From contig JAAERX010000002.1 in the NCBI GenBank assembly GCA_024229935.1, forward strand, positions 89,928 to 153,927: DNA of 64,000 nt, read 5' to 3'. A program made the position numbers and the translations under genes. The stretch comes from Gammaproteobacteria bacterium (GTDB lineage Bacteria > Pseudomonadota > Gammaproteobacteria > Steroidobacterales > GCA-2729495). The notes beneath the pieces are model-generated. The model did not search any database and was not told where the DNA came from. It saw nothing but the letters and a program-made list of their open reading frames with translations. Numbering within the stretch: position 1 is the stretch's first letter; every line of letters begins with the position of its first letter. Positions 40,189 through 50,091 of this stretch are shown one piece after another.

Positions 40189-42177
40189 TTATTTAGAGCT
40201 ACCTGGAGCTGATTTTGCGGCAATGCGAAAATATTCCAGCGACTCTGGATTTGCCGCCGCTTCTATATTCCCCACAGACTCTCCTTGCACAATCGCCCGA
40301 ACGGCCAGCTCTAATACTTTCCCACTCATGGTGCGCGGAATATCTGGCACAGCATATATCTCATCCGGCACATGCCGTGGGCTGGAAGCAGACCTTATAG
40401 CTTCCCTGAGCATATCTCCAAGAACCTCACTCCATGTCGTGCCACCACTCAGCACAACAAACAAAATGATCTTTTCTTCACCATCACTACGTCGACCAAC
40501 TGCAATTGCATCTGCCACACCCTCGACCATCATTGCCGGCTCACATACTTCAGAACTGCCTATACGCACACCACCAGGGTTCAAAACAGCATCAGAACGC
40601 CCGTAAATTATCAGCCCATCATGATCCGTTAGTTTTGCCAGATCACCATGCGCCCAAACACCCGGGAAATGCTGAAAATAAGCTGCTGTATAAGCCTCAC
40701 CTGGATCATTCCAAAAACCCAGCGGCATAGAGGGAAATGCCTTGGTGCAAACCAGTTCACCCATCTCACCAATAACTGATTCAGCATTGTCATTGAAAAC
40801 TTCTACTGCCATGCCTAAACCACGGCACTGCAATTCACCACGATAAACCGGTAACAATGGATTACCCAGAGCAAAACAAGATATCAAATCTGTACCACCA
40901 GAAATGGAACTAACCTGAATATGCTCACCCAAAGATGCCTGCACAAAATTGTAGCTTTCAGGTGCTAAGGGAGCGCCAGTCGACAGTAAAGTACGCAATG
41001 CTGGCAGACCATCCACCGGGATATTATCAATCAACTTACTCTGGGTTTTTTTCTGGTCTTTTTGCAATGCTGTCAGATAACGCGGACTTGTACCAAAGAC
41101 CACCACACCCTCTTCTGCCGCCATACGTAAAAGCACACCAGGGTTCGGATAAAAAGGTGAGCCATCATAGAGCACCACGGCTGCCTTGACAGCCAAAGCA
41201 CTAATCAACCAGTTCCACATCATCCAGCCACATGTTGTGAAGAAAAAGACCGCATCACCGGCATGGACATCTGTATGCAACATCAATTCCTTCTTGTGCT
41301 GCAGGAGCGTTCCACCTGCACCATGTACGATGCACTTCGGCTTTCCAGTCGTTCCCGAAGAAAACATTATAAAGAGAGGATGATCAAACGGCAGCGACTC
41401 ATAATCAGGCTCACTACCTTTGATACAAAAACTGACCAACAGTTGAGCAGACTCAATAGCGCTGATATCAGGCTCTGCATCCAGAAACGGCACAACAACT
41501 ATATTTTCAAGCGTCTGAATTTTAGCCGCCACTGCTGCGGCCTTAGTAAGTGAATCAATGCGTTTACCAGCATAACTGTAGCCATCACAAACAAACATTA
41601 AACGTGGGGCTATCTGGCCAAACCGACCTGTTATAGCTTGTAAGCCAAAATCCGGGGAACAAGAACTAAATACCGCACCCACACTTGCTGTAGCCAACAT
41701 CACTATCACTGCTTCGGGACAATTCGGTAATAGGGCGGCCACCCTATCACCCGACCTGATACCCGCCGCACGCATTCCGGCAGCCAGAGCAGCCACCTGT
41801 GATACCAATTCTACGCGGCTCAAAACACGATGATTGCCCCGCTCATCATGGAAAATTATTGCGCTGCCTATATTAGGGCCCGCAAGCAGGTTGGCTGCAA
41901 AATTAAGGCTAGAACCCTCAAACCACCGCGCAGTTTGCATATCACCAGACTGCTTAAAAATGCTCGAGGCAGACTGAGTGAACTTGATATCCGTATAACG
42001 AGCAACCTCAGACCAAAACTGCCCAGGGTTCTCAATAGACCAAGAATGCAGCTCAGAATAATTCTTAAATAAGAAAGTATTCGCCTCAATACCAGCTGCA
42101 AATTGGGCCATATGTGACCCAGCAGCAACGCTAGCATTCGGTTCCCAAACTGGTTGCTCAATAGTCATAACAGTCAA
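40189..42177 (-). CDS. Acetoacetyl-CoA synthetase
   Basis: Activates acetoacetate to acetoacetyl-CoA with ATP. 662 residues of the ANL adenylating family: P-loop SSGTTGKPK (273-281), FTTCGWMMWNWLISAL and DGSPFYPNP, which are characteristic of acetoacetate-CoA ligase, and ILNPGGVRIGSSEV-type hinge region (VLNPGGVRIGSSE) plus the C-terminal lysine in RTMSGKVLE. Likely consumes ketone bodies or products of 3-hydroxybutyrate oxidation. Confidence 0.9.
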   Translation of the reverse strand: MTVMTIEQPVWEPNASVAAGSHMAQFAAGIEANTFLFKNYSELHSWSIENPGQFWSEVARYTDIKFTQSASSIFKQSGDMQTARWFEGSSLNFAANLLAGPNIGSAIIFHDERGNHRVLSRVELVSQVAALAAGMRAAGIRSGDRVAALLPNCPEAVIVMLATASVGAVFSSCSPDFGLQAITGRFGQIAPRLMFVCDGYSYAGKRIDSLTKAAAVAAKIQTLENIVVVPFLDAEPDISAIESAQLLVSFCIKGSEPDYESLPFDHPLFIMFSSGTTGKPKCIVHGAGGTLLQHKKELMLHTDVHAGDAVFFFTTCGWMMWNWLISALAVKAAVVLYDGSPFYPNPGVLLRMAAEEGVVVFGTSPRYLTALQKDQKKTQSKLIDNIPVDGLPALRTLLSTGAPLAPESYNFVQASLGEHIQVSSISGGTDLISCFALGNPLLPVYRGELQCRGLGMAVEVFNDNAESVIGEMGELVCTKAFPSMPLGFWNDPGEAYTAAYFQHFPGVWAHGDLAKLTDHDGLIIYGRSDAVLNPGGVRIGSSEVCEPAMMVEGVADAIAVGRRSDGEEKIILFVVLSGGTTWSEVLGDMLREAIRSASSPRHVPDEIYAVPDIPRTMSGKVLELAVRAIVQGESVGNIEAAANPESLEYFRIAAKSAPGSSK

Positions 42178-42323
42178 TAAGTAAAATTCAATATTAAACC
42201 GGGCTCATACGCCAGAAAACTGCGACAATTGTTATTGCCTGTATTGGCAGCTGACAGGCACAATGTTATCTGTACCAGCATACCTTCAGACTACTGCCAA
42301 ATAACAGACCACATGTCATTCAT

Positions 42324-43403
42324 ATGAACACAGCTGAATTACAGTTCAATATTATCTACACCCCGTATACGACACGCTCATTAAGCATGTTTATACCCAG
42401 CCTGCTGGAGTGGATGGATAGCCGCTTTCGGATTGTTGCCAATGGCTGCTCCCCGTCAGAAGTGCAAATGCTGCGTGAAATATGCGCAGGAAGTGACCGG
42501 CTGGAATTCCTGATGCTATCCGAAGAGGGCATGATGCCGCATGGTGATGCTCTGAACTGGTTGCATGCACACACAGACTCCAAATGGTTTTGCTATATGG
42601 ACTCTGATGTCATTGCAACCGGCCCCTTTATGGACAAGGTAAGTGCCCAGCTGGATGAAAGTGATGTCTTTTCAAGTGGCATCCCACTCTGGCATGCCCC
42701 CGAAGATATAGTATTGCCCAAATCATTTCGCAGGATGCAGGGCTCACATATATGGACTGATGATGGAACCTGTATAGGCTGTGACTACTTCGCAATCTTT
42801 AACAATGAAAAACTAACCCGCATTATGGAATCCTCTGGTATCGGTTTTCAGATTTACCGCTGGGATGATATCCCTATAGAAACACAACAAGTGTTACTGG
42901 AGATGGGGATGGATAAGACAGATTACGACACAGGCAAAGTACTGACACCCTTATTATTAAAACAAGGTGCCCGCTATACATATAAAAATCTTGATAACCT
43001 GAAGCACCTAGGCGGCTTTAGTGCCAGCGCCGGTGAAGGCGCTGCCTTTATATACCGAGGTGGTTTTGACCGGCTAGCCGTAGACTACTTTGGTGGCCTG
43101 CTGGCAAGGCCCCTACTTTATCTTGCTGATATTTGGTATGGCCAGAGAAGGGTTGCACCCGGGCTGACGCAGGCAGAACACAACGCCTTACCCTTCGCAG
43201 AAAAACGCATACTTGAAAGCCGTATTCGTAAACGGCTGAATACAGCCCGGTATTTCAACGTAATGATGGGGGCCGCCATTGATGGAACAGAAGCCCCAGG
43301 CTACCCCATTCTGGGACACCGTCCAGCAGAGCTGCGTTTAGTAGATGCCGCCAGATGCATACGAGAAATTATTGCCAGACACCACCCTGACAAGCAACAT
43401 TAA
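42324..43403 (+). CDS. Glycosyltransferase-like protein
   Basis: 359 residues, no signal peptide. The N-terminal half looks like a GT-A fold: FNIIYTPYTTRSLSMFIPSL, RIVANGCSPSEVQML and WFCYMDSDVIA, in which DSD is a metal-binding DXD-type motif. The family cannot be named. It is divergent from acetoacetyl-CoA synthetase and converges on a DegT-type aminotransferase, a partner often seen in surface-sugar synthesis. Confidence 0.65.
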   Translation: MNTAELQFNIIYTPYTTRSLSMFIPSLLEWMDSRFRIVANGCSPSEVQMLREICAGSDRLEFLMLSEEGMMPHGDALNWLHAHTDSKWFCYMDSDVIATGPFMDKVSAQLDESDVFSSGIPLWHAPEDIVLPKSFRRMQGSHIWTDDGTCIGCDYFAIFNNEKLTRIMESSGIGFQIYRWDDIPIETQQVLLEMGMDKTDYDTGKVLTPLLLKQGARYTYKNLDNLKHLGGFSASAGEGAAFIYRGGFDRLAVDYFGGLLARPLLYLADIWYGQRRVAPGLTQAEHNALPFAEKRILESRIRKRLNTARYFNVMMGAAIDGTEAPGYPILGHRPAELRLVDAARCIREIIARHHPDKQH

Positions 43404-43411
43404 ACTGGCAC

Positions 43412-44569
43412 TTACCAGCCCTGCTTAATGCAATCAACTATATATTCCCGTTCTTCAGCAGTTACCCACCAGCCATTGGGAATACAAATCATTTCCTGAG
43501 ACAGCTTGTCCAGATTTGGTAGATCTGCGGCAAATTCAGCAACGCACGAGTGTTTGTCATTACGCTCATGAACACGGCTAACCATTATGCTCTGGCTTTC
43601 CATGTAGCGCATAAAATCATCACGACGTTCGACCTTGAGCGTATAGAGCCAGCTTGCTGAATCAGCCCATTCATCACGCCGCATCAGTGTTACCCCGGCC
43701 ACGCCTTTAAGTGCCTCATCGTAGTAAGCAGAGTTATCCTTAAACTTTTCCAAACAACCGGAGACATGTGGAAAATTATGCAACCCTATTGTGGCATTAA
43801 TATCATTCATGTGGAACTTAAAGCCCCATTCAGAAATATCATCTTCACATCTAAAGTCATCTTTGCCAGGATTCTCTCTATCGATACCATACCAGCGTAA
43901 TAATTTTGCACGGCGGTAAAGCTCATTATCCGGCACAATCATGAAGCCGCCATCTCCTGTTGTGAAATGCTTAATAGCCTGCAAACTGTAACAGGCAAAG
44001 TTGCCATGGTTGCCCAGTAACTGGCCCTTATATGCCGAACCAAATGCATGGGCACAATCCTCGATTACCAAAGGACGAAACCCGAACTTTTCTTCTGCCC
44101 TGTCCTGAATAGCAGCAATTCTATCCAGATCATTGGGGTAACCACCCCAGTGCACAATACTAATGAGCTTGGTAGAGGGCGTAAGCTTGCGCTCCAGATC
44201 ATCAAGGTCAACATTGCATGTTTCCACATCAACATCGACCCACTTCAAGCCCAGCCCATTTGCCAGTAGTGGCCAGTTTGTTGCTGTACATGTTAAAGCC
44301 GTTGTAAGCACTTCATCACCCGCTTGCAGCCCTGGCCATCTGCCATCATCAGAAGGTTTTCTCAGCAGATGTGAGGAAAGCTGCAGGGCAGATGTTGCTG
44401 AATTAAGCGTAACCAGATTAGGATTATCAAAATACCCAGCAAGTACCTGTTCAAATTCAGCAACTTTGGGACCCTGCCCAATAAATCCTGACATTAATAT
44501 TTCATTTACTGGCTCAAGCACATCTTCACTCATGAAGACCTTGAACAAAACAATTTTCTCTCTTGCCAT
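43412..44569 (-). CDS. DegT/DnrJ/EryC1/StrS-family sugar aminotransferase
   Basis: 385 residues, PLP fold type I. EDCAHAFGSAYKG (Asp171 region) and the PLP lysine in YSLQAIKHFTTGDGG (K200) are typical. These enzymes usually transaminate nucleotide-linked ketosugars for O-antigen, capsule or antibiotic sugars. The GDEVLTTALTCTATNWP and DVDVETCNVD stretches match the family. It lies convergent and eight bases from the glycosyltransferase-like gene. Confidence 0.88.
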   Translation of the reverse strand: MAREKIVLFKVFMSEDVLEPVNEILMSGFIGQGPKVAEFEQVLAGYFDNPNLVTLNSATSALQLSSHLLRKPSDDGRWPGLQAGDEVLTTALTCTATNWPLLANGLGLKWVDVDVETCNVDLDDLERKLTPSTKLISIVHWGGYPNDLDRIAAIQDRAEEKFGFRPLVIEDCAHAFGSAYKGQLLGNHGNFACYSLQAIKHFTTGDGGFMIVPDNELYRRAKLLRWYGIDRENPGKDDFRCEDDISEWGFKFHMNDINATIGLHNFPHVSGCLEKFKDNSAYYDEALKGVAGVTLMRRDEWADSASWLYTLKVERRDDFMRYMESQSIMVSRVHERNDKHSCVAEFAADLPNLDKLSQEMICIPNGWWVTAEEREYIVDCIKQGW

Positions 44570-44679
44570 TATTTTTTAACTATCCTGAATATATCTGCCT
44601 GTCAGCCGTTTAATAATCAACTTTATAAGGACGCAAAGATTACCACATGGTCTAACGAATGCTTTGAGGCCTGTCTGCT

Positions 44680-45390
44680 TCAAACTAACAGAGCGCTAAC
44701 GTGCCAGAGCGAATACAATAAACCAGCACTAAATATAACCTCCAGACAGGACGTTACCAGAGGCCCCCAGCCACGCTGCGGGAGCCCTGCCGCAATGAAC
44801 ATAATTGAAGTTACTACAAATGGCATCCAGAATGCACCAAACCAACCAATCAACAATGAAAGTAAAAGCGCACTCACTATTGTCATAACCGATGCAACGG
44901 GCAACCCAGCACGCGCGCTAAGCTCCTGCTGACTATATTCATAGTCAGGATGGCGAGTGCTGTCTGATATTGACTGTGCGTAGCGCAAACAACCAAAATA
45001 ATTAACCGGCATTAAAAAGTGTATGCGTTGATATTGGTAGTGATAACCATAAATACCAATCAATACAACCAGCAGCCAGCTGATGAGATTGACAATAATA
45101 GAACCAAACTGACTAAATGCCACTATCCCACCTATACTGCTGTATATCGGTAATAAAAAAGCTATACAGGTTGCATGTAATAAGAACCGCATGCGGCTCA
45201 TGTTTTGAGCGTGTTCACCGATGCCCAGGCGGTTACCCAGAACTGTGGCACCATTATCAAAAGCAGTTACTGCTTCAACCACAAACAGACATAGTGCAGG
45301 CAAAAGCATGGCGCCACTCAGGATTAATGCCAGCAGGGCAATACACCCGTGAACAAGTGCAAAGAAGCTAAATATTAAGGGGCCATTCAC
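44680..45390 (-). CDS. Polytopic membrane protein, unknown
   Basis: 236 residues with about six membrane segments. A conserved-looking loop, AFDNGATVLGNRLGIGEHAQ, followed by MSRMRFLLHATC, may hold functional residues (Asp, Asn, Glu, His), but I cannot match it to a family. Same strand as the aminotransferase, 110 bases upstream of it. The following 270 bases to the next gene show nothing recognisable. Confidence 0.6.
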   Translation of the reverse strand: MNGPLIFSFFALVHGCIALLALILSGAMLLPALCLFVVEAVTAFDNGATVLGNRLGIGEHAQNMSRMRFLLHATCIAFLLPIYSSIGGIVAFSQFGSIIVNLISWLLVVLIGIYGYHYQYQRIHFLMPVNYFGCLRYAQSISDSTRHPDYEYSQQELSARAGLPVASVMTIVSALLLSLLIGWFGAFWMPFVVTSIMFIAAGLPQRGWGPLVTSCLEVIFSAGLLYSLWHVSALLV

Positions 45391-45660
45391 AAGAATAGTT
45401 TTACATGATTAGCACAAAATAAAAAAGGGCTTGAGAATATGCATAACTGAAGTGTTAACCGTAATATTGTGGGCCTTCATTTTAAGCGCTACCACAGCAA
45501 CATCCCAAACAGTATTGATCTGTAACTTTTCCATATCAGCGCATCAATAAGCTTGCTATGATTAAACGCACTAATAACTGCACTAACAAATTAATTTTGA
45601 CTGTGACCAAATTAAGCATTCATCAAAACCGAAACAATACTTAATAAAGGCTCTACACAA

Positions 45661-46368
45661 ATGACATGTATCTGCGTAATAGGCATGCACAGGAGTGGCA
45701 CCAGCTGCTTGACTGGCATTATGCAAAGATTTGGCGTTGAGCTGGGTGACGTTTTTACTGAAAACCTGCACAACAAAATGGGCAATAGAGAGAACAGCCG
45801 TATAGTTAATCTGAATGAGGCTCTGCTCACACTCAACAATGCCACGTGGTATAGCCCAACTGTAGTTACAAACTGGCACCAGGAGCACATTAAGGAACGG
45901 GATTCAATTATTGCTGGATTACGCGGACGGTCTACGAAATTCTGGGGCTTTAAAGATACACGAACCCTGTTCACACTTAATTTTTGGCTAGGCGCTATAG
46001 ACCACCCAGAGTTTATTGGCACTTTCAGGCACCCACATCGGGTTGCTTTATCACTAAACCAGCGTGACAAAGCGCCCGTCGATCAGTGCTGGGAGTTATG
46101 GCATATTTATAACAGTAAACTTTTGAAGCTTGCCAAAGAACGGGACTTCGCCCTAGTGAATTTCGACCTCCCCCCTGATGAATACCTGGAAGACACCCTT
46201 AACAAACTTATTAAACTGGGCCTCAGTCCAGATAAAATAGATATTGCTCGGGATTTCTTTGACATGAGACTGCGCAACCAGTCAAAGACTGGTATTGATA
46301 ATATAAAAATCCCCAAACACATTATGTCCCTATACCAGGAACTGCTTGACTACCACAAAAACTATTAG
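45661..46368 (+). CDS. Sulfotransferase-family protein
   Basis: 235 residues. The N-terminal GMHRSGTSCLTGIM (8-21) is the P-loop-like 5'-phosphosulfate-binding motif of PAPS-dependent sulfotransferases, and IGTFRHPHRVALSLNQRD contains the conserved Arg/Ser 3'-phosphate-binding pattern (RHPxxVAxS). No signal peptide, so cytoplasmic. The acceptor is unknown; the nearby glycosyltransferase and aminotransferase suggest a cell-surface sugar. Confidence 0.75.
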   Translation: MTCICVIGMHRSGTSCLTGIMQRFGVELGDVFTENLHNKMGNRENSRIVNLNEALLTLNNATWYSPTVVTNWHQEHIKERDSIIAGLRGRSTKFWGFKDTRTLFTLNFWLGAIDHPEFIGTFRHPHRVALSLNQRDKAPVDQCWELWHIYNSKLLKLAKERDFALVNFDLPPDEYLEDTLNKLIKLGLSPDKIDIARDFFDMRLRNQSKTGIDNIKIPKHIMSLYQELLDYHKNY

Positions 46369-46417
46369 CCCAATCTAATGCACTGATGTAATACAAACCT
46401 CGCTAAGAAAACCATCC

Positions 46418-47314
46418 ATGCAACAATTATCTGGTAAGCAAAAAAACGGCTTTAATAAATTGCAGAAACGACTGCGTCGTGATGCAGGCAAGGCTATTGC
46501 TGATTACGCAATGATTGAAGACGGCGACCGAATTATGGTGTGTCTCTCCGGCGGTAAAGACTCATATACCATGCTGGATATTCTGCTTGGCCTGCAACAC
46601 AACGCACCTGTAAATTTTGAGCTGGTAGTAGTAAATCTAGATCAGAAACAACCCGGTTTTCCTGAAGATATACTGCCCAATTACCTCGATCAGTTAAATA
46701 TTGAATACTACATAGTTGAAAAAGATACTTATTCAATTGTGAAGTCAAAGGTAGCTCCGGGTGCTACTACTTGTGGCCTGTGCTCAAGGCTCAGAAGAGG
46801 CACTTTATATGCCTTCGCTGAAGAAATAAATTGCACTAAGATTGCCCTAGGTCACCACCGTGATGACATTATGGAAACGCTATTTCTGAATATGTTTTAT
46901 GGCGGGAGACTTAAAGCGATGCCACCAAAGTTACGTTCGGATGATGGTCGCAATGTTGTGATCAGGCCGCTGGCCTATTGCAAGGAAACTGATTTAGAGA
47001 GTTATGCGGAATATAAGCAGTTCCCCATTATCCCTTGTAACCTCTGTGGCTCGCAGGAAAATCTACAACGACAAAATATCAAAGCAATGCTGCGTGACTG
47101 GGATAAGCAATTTCCTCAACGCCTCGATAATATCTTTCGCGCCGTACAGAATGTTTCTCCGAGCCAGTTAGCGGATGTTGATTTATTTGACTTTGATAAC
47201 TTGCCTTTGGATAGGTCTGGTTCTCGCGAAGAATACGAGTTTGAAGAGGCGGTGGTGAGTTCATCAAACATGGCCACCGGCGTGCAGATTATTGATGCAG
47301 TCTCGTTAGATTAA
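46418..47314 (+). CDS. ttcA: tRNA 2-thiocytidine(32) synthetase TtcA
   Basis: Thiolates cytidine 32 of certain tRNAs using ATP and a [4Fe-4S] cluster. 298 residues. PP-loop SGGKDS at 44-49; cluster cysteines in CGLC (C119, C122) and a further CNLC pair (C207, C210); conserved [19 protein letters not shown]. Length and motifs match E. coli TtcA (311). Confidence 0.95.
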   Translation: MQQLSGKQKNGFNKLQKRLRRDAGKAIADYAMIEDGDRIMVCLSGGKDSYTMLDILLGLQHNAPVNFELVVVNLDQKQPGFPEDILPNYLDQLNIEYYIVEKDTYSIVKSKVAPGATTCGLCSRLRRGTLYAFAEEINCTKIALGHHRDDIMETLFLNMFYGGRLKAMPPKLRSDDGRNVVIRPLAYCKETDLESYAEYKQFPIIPCNLCGSQENLQRQNIKAMLRDWDKQFPQRLDNIFRAVQNVSPSQLADVDLFDFDNLPLDRSGSREEYEFEEAVVSSSNMATGVQIIDAVSLD

Positions 47315-47690
47315 TCCAGCAATAGGTTCATTGACTACTGGTGGCAGCCGATCAAAGGTTTGGACCTCTCATAGCGTTACCTTTTAACGCTATTAGGTGT
47401 CTAGCAAACCCTGGGAAGTCCAGTTATTACCCGCTAGCCCCTTTTCGTGTTCCGTTAAAACTTGCCTTATTATAAGACCAATGCATCTGACTGCGAACTA
47501 GCTACCCCACTAGCCTTTATCATTCATGAATGAAGCAAAGCTGAACATCCAGACCCAACAATAGCACTATATCTTTTTTACACCCGTTTTTTCCTGAGTA
47601 ACAAATATTTATTTACTTTACGTCTACTACCAGAGTGCTATATTCGGTCATGCATACTATTACAAGCAGTAACTAACTCAGGAGCCAGAG
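47315..47690. other. Intergenic region with a strong hairpin
   Basis: 376 bases without a credible gene. At 47371-47393 a perfect nine-pair hairpin ATAGCGTTA/TAACGCTAT with a five-base loop lies 57 bases after ttcA, flanked by GACCT and AGGTGTC that could extend the stem. No T-run follows, so termination is uncertain. The last bases hold an AGGAG ribosome-binding site for the next gene. Confidence 0.5.
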
Positions 47691-48782
47691 GTGAACTTTT
47701 TTTCAGCGCAATTTTCCCACAAAAAAAAGGGGCTATTAACACTCACTAGTCTACTTTTATCTGCCTCAAGTTTTGCAATAATTCCCGAAGTTTCTGAGGA
47801 GAAAGGCTGGGCCGGCTTTGTTGCTGGTGGTATTGGATGGGCAGATATTACAAGTAATACTGTCGCAGGAAATAAGTTCTTTGATCTGGGTCGGGCCCCA
47901 TGGGACGGCACAAATACCAAGGCTAACTCACGCAGTAAAACTCATGGTATCGTTGGCGGCCAAGTAACCTGGACCCTCAGCGGTCGCAATGCTCTGTTCT
48001 TTGGTACCTCATTAATTGACGAACTCACTCAAAGCGGGGTCATGCAACTGGGTTGGCGCAAAAGCACCCATTCAGTCGGCACTTTTCAGATTGGCATACT
48101 AAAAGATCCTGCACCCATACCAAGCCGCATATATACAGATCCTTTTGCTAACAACAGTGGCCCACGATCTGAAACAGATCAAAACAGCGCTGGTATTCGC
48201 TTAGGTTGGGACCGGATTTTCAACACTGCGTTTGAAGTGACACTAACAGCACTCAACTATGACATAGATAGTGAACGAAGCGGCCAGGGCTACACTGGGC
48301 TAGGCGGGTGTGATGCTGCCTGTATAGCTTTACTGGATCGTGAGGGTGATCTGACACAATTTGAAGTTGGTTATTTATTCAAATTTGGTAATAACAAACA
48401 TCTATTAAGACCCGGGGTCACCTTCTCTGACTTTGATGCGGATGGCAATGCGAATGATTATGACAGCACCGTTGCCAAAGTAACTTACTCATGGCATGGC
48501 CTGGAAAACTACACTTTTGTCTCCAACGTAAGCTTTGGTGAACAAGACTTTGACACCGTCAACCCTCTAGCAGTATTTGGCGGGCAGGAACAAGATACGG
48601 ACATTTTTGTAATCGATGCTTCCGTTATCTATAACCTGCCTTTCGGCAATAAAAACCGCTGGCAACTGGTAACGCATGCTTTGTACGGTGAAGGGGATTC
48701 TGATATCAATTTCTACGATACTGAAGCCACCCAAGTCAGCGCAACCGTGCTATATCACTTTGGCAACCGGAATAACCTATAG
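47691..48782 (+). CDS. DUF2860-like outer-membrane beta-barrel protein
   Basis: 363 residues. GTG start supported by AGGAG six bases upstream. Signal peptide about 1-29 (KKKGLLTLTSLLLSASSFA) and then IIPEVSEEKGWAGFVAGGIG, the N-terminal pattern I associate with DUF2860. The rest alternates polar and hydrophobic residues in repeated strands (AFEVTLTALNYDIDSE, FEVGYLFKFG, NKHLLRPGVTFSDF) and ends in a strand (ATVLYHFGNRNNL), as outer-membrane barrels do. Function unknown. Confidence 0.72.
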   Translation: MNFFSAQFSHKKKGLLTLTSLLLSASSFAIIPEVSEEKGWAGFVAGGIGWADITSNTVAGNKFFDLGRAPWDGTNTKANSRSKTHGIVGGQVTWTLSGRNALFFGTSLIDELTQSGVMQLGWRKSTHSVGTFQIGILKDPAPIPSRIYTDPFANNSGPRSETDQNSAGIRLGWDRIFNTAFEVTLTALNYDIDSERSGQGYTGLGGCDAACIALLDREGDLTQFEVGYLFKFGNNKHLLRPGVTFSDFDADGNANDYDSTVAKVTYSWHGLENYTFVSNVSFGEQDFDTVNPLAVFGGQEQDTDIFVIDASVIYNLPFGNKNRWQLVTHALYGEGDSDINFYDTEATQVSATVLYHFGNRNNL

Positions 48783-49085
48783 AAATAAAATCTGGGCACT
48801 TTAAGCCCCCATAATGAGCCCAGCATAGTAAGTCCGGCGATCGGACCAACATATGCAATGGCTACTGCTAGCGATAAAAAAGACCCCAACAAAATAAGCC
48901 GTACTTGAGAATATCTAAATTAATTTTGCATTAATTGCTCAAAGAGGCGCATTCAGTTACAACTGGTATTTGAAAAACTAAAGCAGTCTTGTGGCAATCA
49001 CAATACCTGTGCAATTACAGCGACCTCATCTGCCCTTTAAGAGAAAATACGGGTTAACTGTATATGACCGTTCCTGCAAAATGAC
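48783..49085. other. Intergenic region between convergent genes
   Basis: 303 bases between the barrel-protein gene and the oppositely oriented reductase-like gene. CTGGGC at 48792-48797 can pair with GCCCAG at 48818-48823, a possible terminator for the barrel gene without a clear T-run. Nothing else is recognisable; small open frames here lack support. Confidence 0.4.
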
Positions 49086-49994
49086 CTATACCCCACTAAA
49101 AGCAGCAAGGTCTTCCCAGCCGTGCGGAAGACAAACTGATGGCCCAAGGTTACGCAACTGTGCTCGTTCCCTACAGACGCGGCGTGCCCTGGCAACCTGA
49201 TTCAAACGAATTTCATCATGAGTAGTCTGCAGTGAAAAAATATCACTCAAGCTGGCAGTGAAGAGCTGTGGTGGTACGCATAGAGAGTTAAGATCATCTG
49301 TCGATGCACCTAAATGTATGAAACCTGTCAAACTAGGTATATCAAGTATCTGTTGATCAAGGTTGCGATTAAAAGGCCTGCAAATAATACTGTGGGTGAT
49401 ACTGCTTAGACCCTCAGTAGTCTCGATTACAGTTGCATGAGCACCCTGCTTACGGGCCTTAACTGCCAGGCTTTCTGCCTTTGGTAGAGACCGGTTTATA
49501 AGCGTTAAATGCCAGTCCGTCAGTATTGGGATTATCGATGCAGCCAGCTTACCGGCACCCACAATAAGGAAATGGCTATTCTCGTCAGGCTGTAGATGTT
49601 TACGAATAAGCGTGCCGTATGACTGCCCACCTATACCTGTCAAAAAGTTACTGCGTATAAATTTGGTGTCTTCAAAAAGTCTGGTAAAAAGCGCATCTAT
49701 TGAAGTATCAACACACTGGTCTCGCCAAGCAGCCCTTATCTGAGCATAAACTTCAGTTTCACCAATCACACAACTTTCCAAACCACAGGCAATACTCAAT
49801 AACTTCTCATATGCGGCCTCACCATTGTAAATAGTGGCTCCAGAAAGATTTGCAGCGGCGCTTACTTTTTCCTGAGTTATCCAGAGTTGGCGCTGGCATG
49901 TACCCAGATAAAAAAGGTGTGATGAACGCAACCGCAGACAATCCTGCGGGCCTTCTTTGAGCCGATGAACCACCTTTAAATCATGGACTTGCAT
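49086..49994 (-). CDS. Short, divergent glutamyl-tRNA reductase-like protein
   Basis: 302 residues against about 420 for HemA. The catalytic-cysteine motif is recognisable as YLGTCQRQLW (C33; HemA has STCNRTELY), followed by ACGLESCVIGETEVYAQIR (HemA GLDSLVLGEPQILGQVK) and an NADPH-binding domain (HFLIVGAGKLAASI, LINRSLPKAESLA). The N-terminus is shortened and the C-terminal dimerisation domain is almost absent. GluTR makes glutamate-1-semialdehyde for tetrapyrroles. This gene is head to head with the heme d1 operon, suggesting a dedicated or regulatory role. It could be a functional second HemA or a repurposed relative. Confidence 0.7.
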   Translation of the reverse strand: MQVHDLKVVHRLKEGPQDCLRLRSSHLFYLGTCQRQLWITQEKVSAAANLSGATIYNGEAAYEKLLSIACGLESCVIGETEVYAQIRAAWRDQCVDTSIDALFTRLFEDTKFIRSNFLTGIGGQSYGTLIRKHLQPDENSHFLIVGAGKLAASIIPILTDWHLTLINRSLPKAESLAVKARKQGAHATVIETTEGLSSITHSIICRPFNRNLDQQILDIPSLTGFIHLGASTDDLNSLCVPPQLFTASLSDIFSLQTTHDEIRLNQVARARRVCRERAQLRNLGPSVCLPHGWEDLAAFSGV

Positions 49995-50039
49995 GAATGC
50001 TTCTCTTGGTTATGCAACCATTCCCTCTAGATGCATACT

Positions 50040-50091
50040 CGACCATATTATCCGTACAATAGGTACACGTACTTCTACCTGTGAATGGTCG
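50040..50091. promoter_or_regulatory. Nested inverted repeats in the divergent reductase-like/nirC promoter region
   Basis: Outer arms CGACCAT (50040-50046) and ATGGTCG (50085-50091) enclose inner arms AGGTA (50061-50065) and TACCT (50076-50080). They lie midway in the 197-base divergent gap and could be an operator or a 5' leader structure. No FNR/Dnr-type TTGAT-N4-ATCAA site was found in this gap. Confidence 0.35.
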
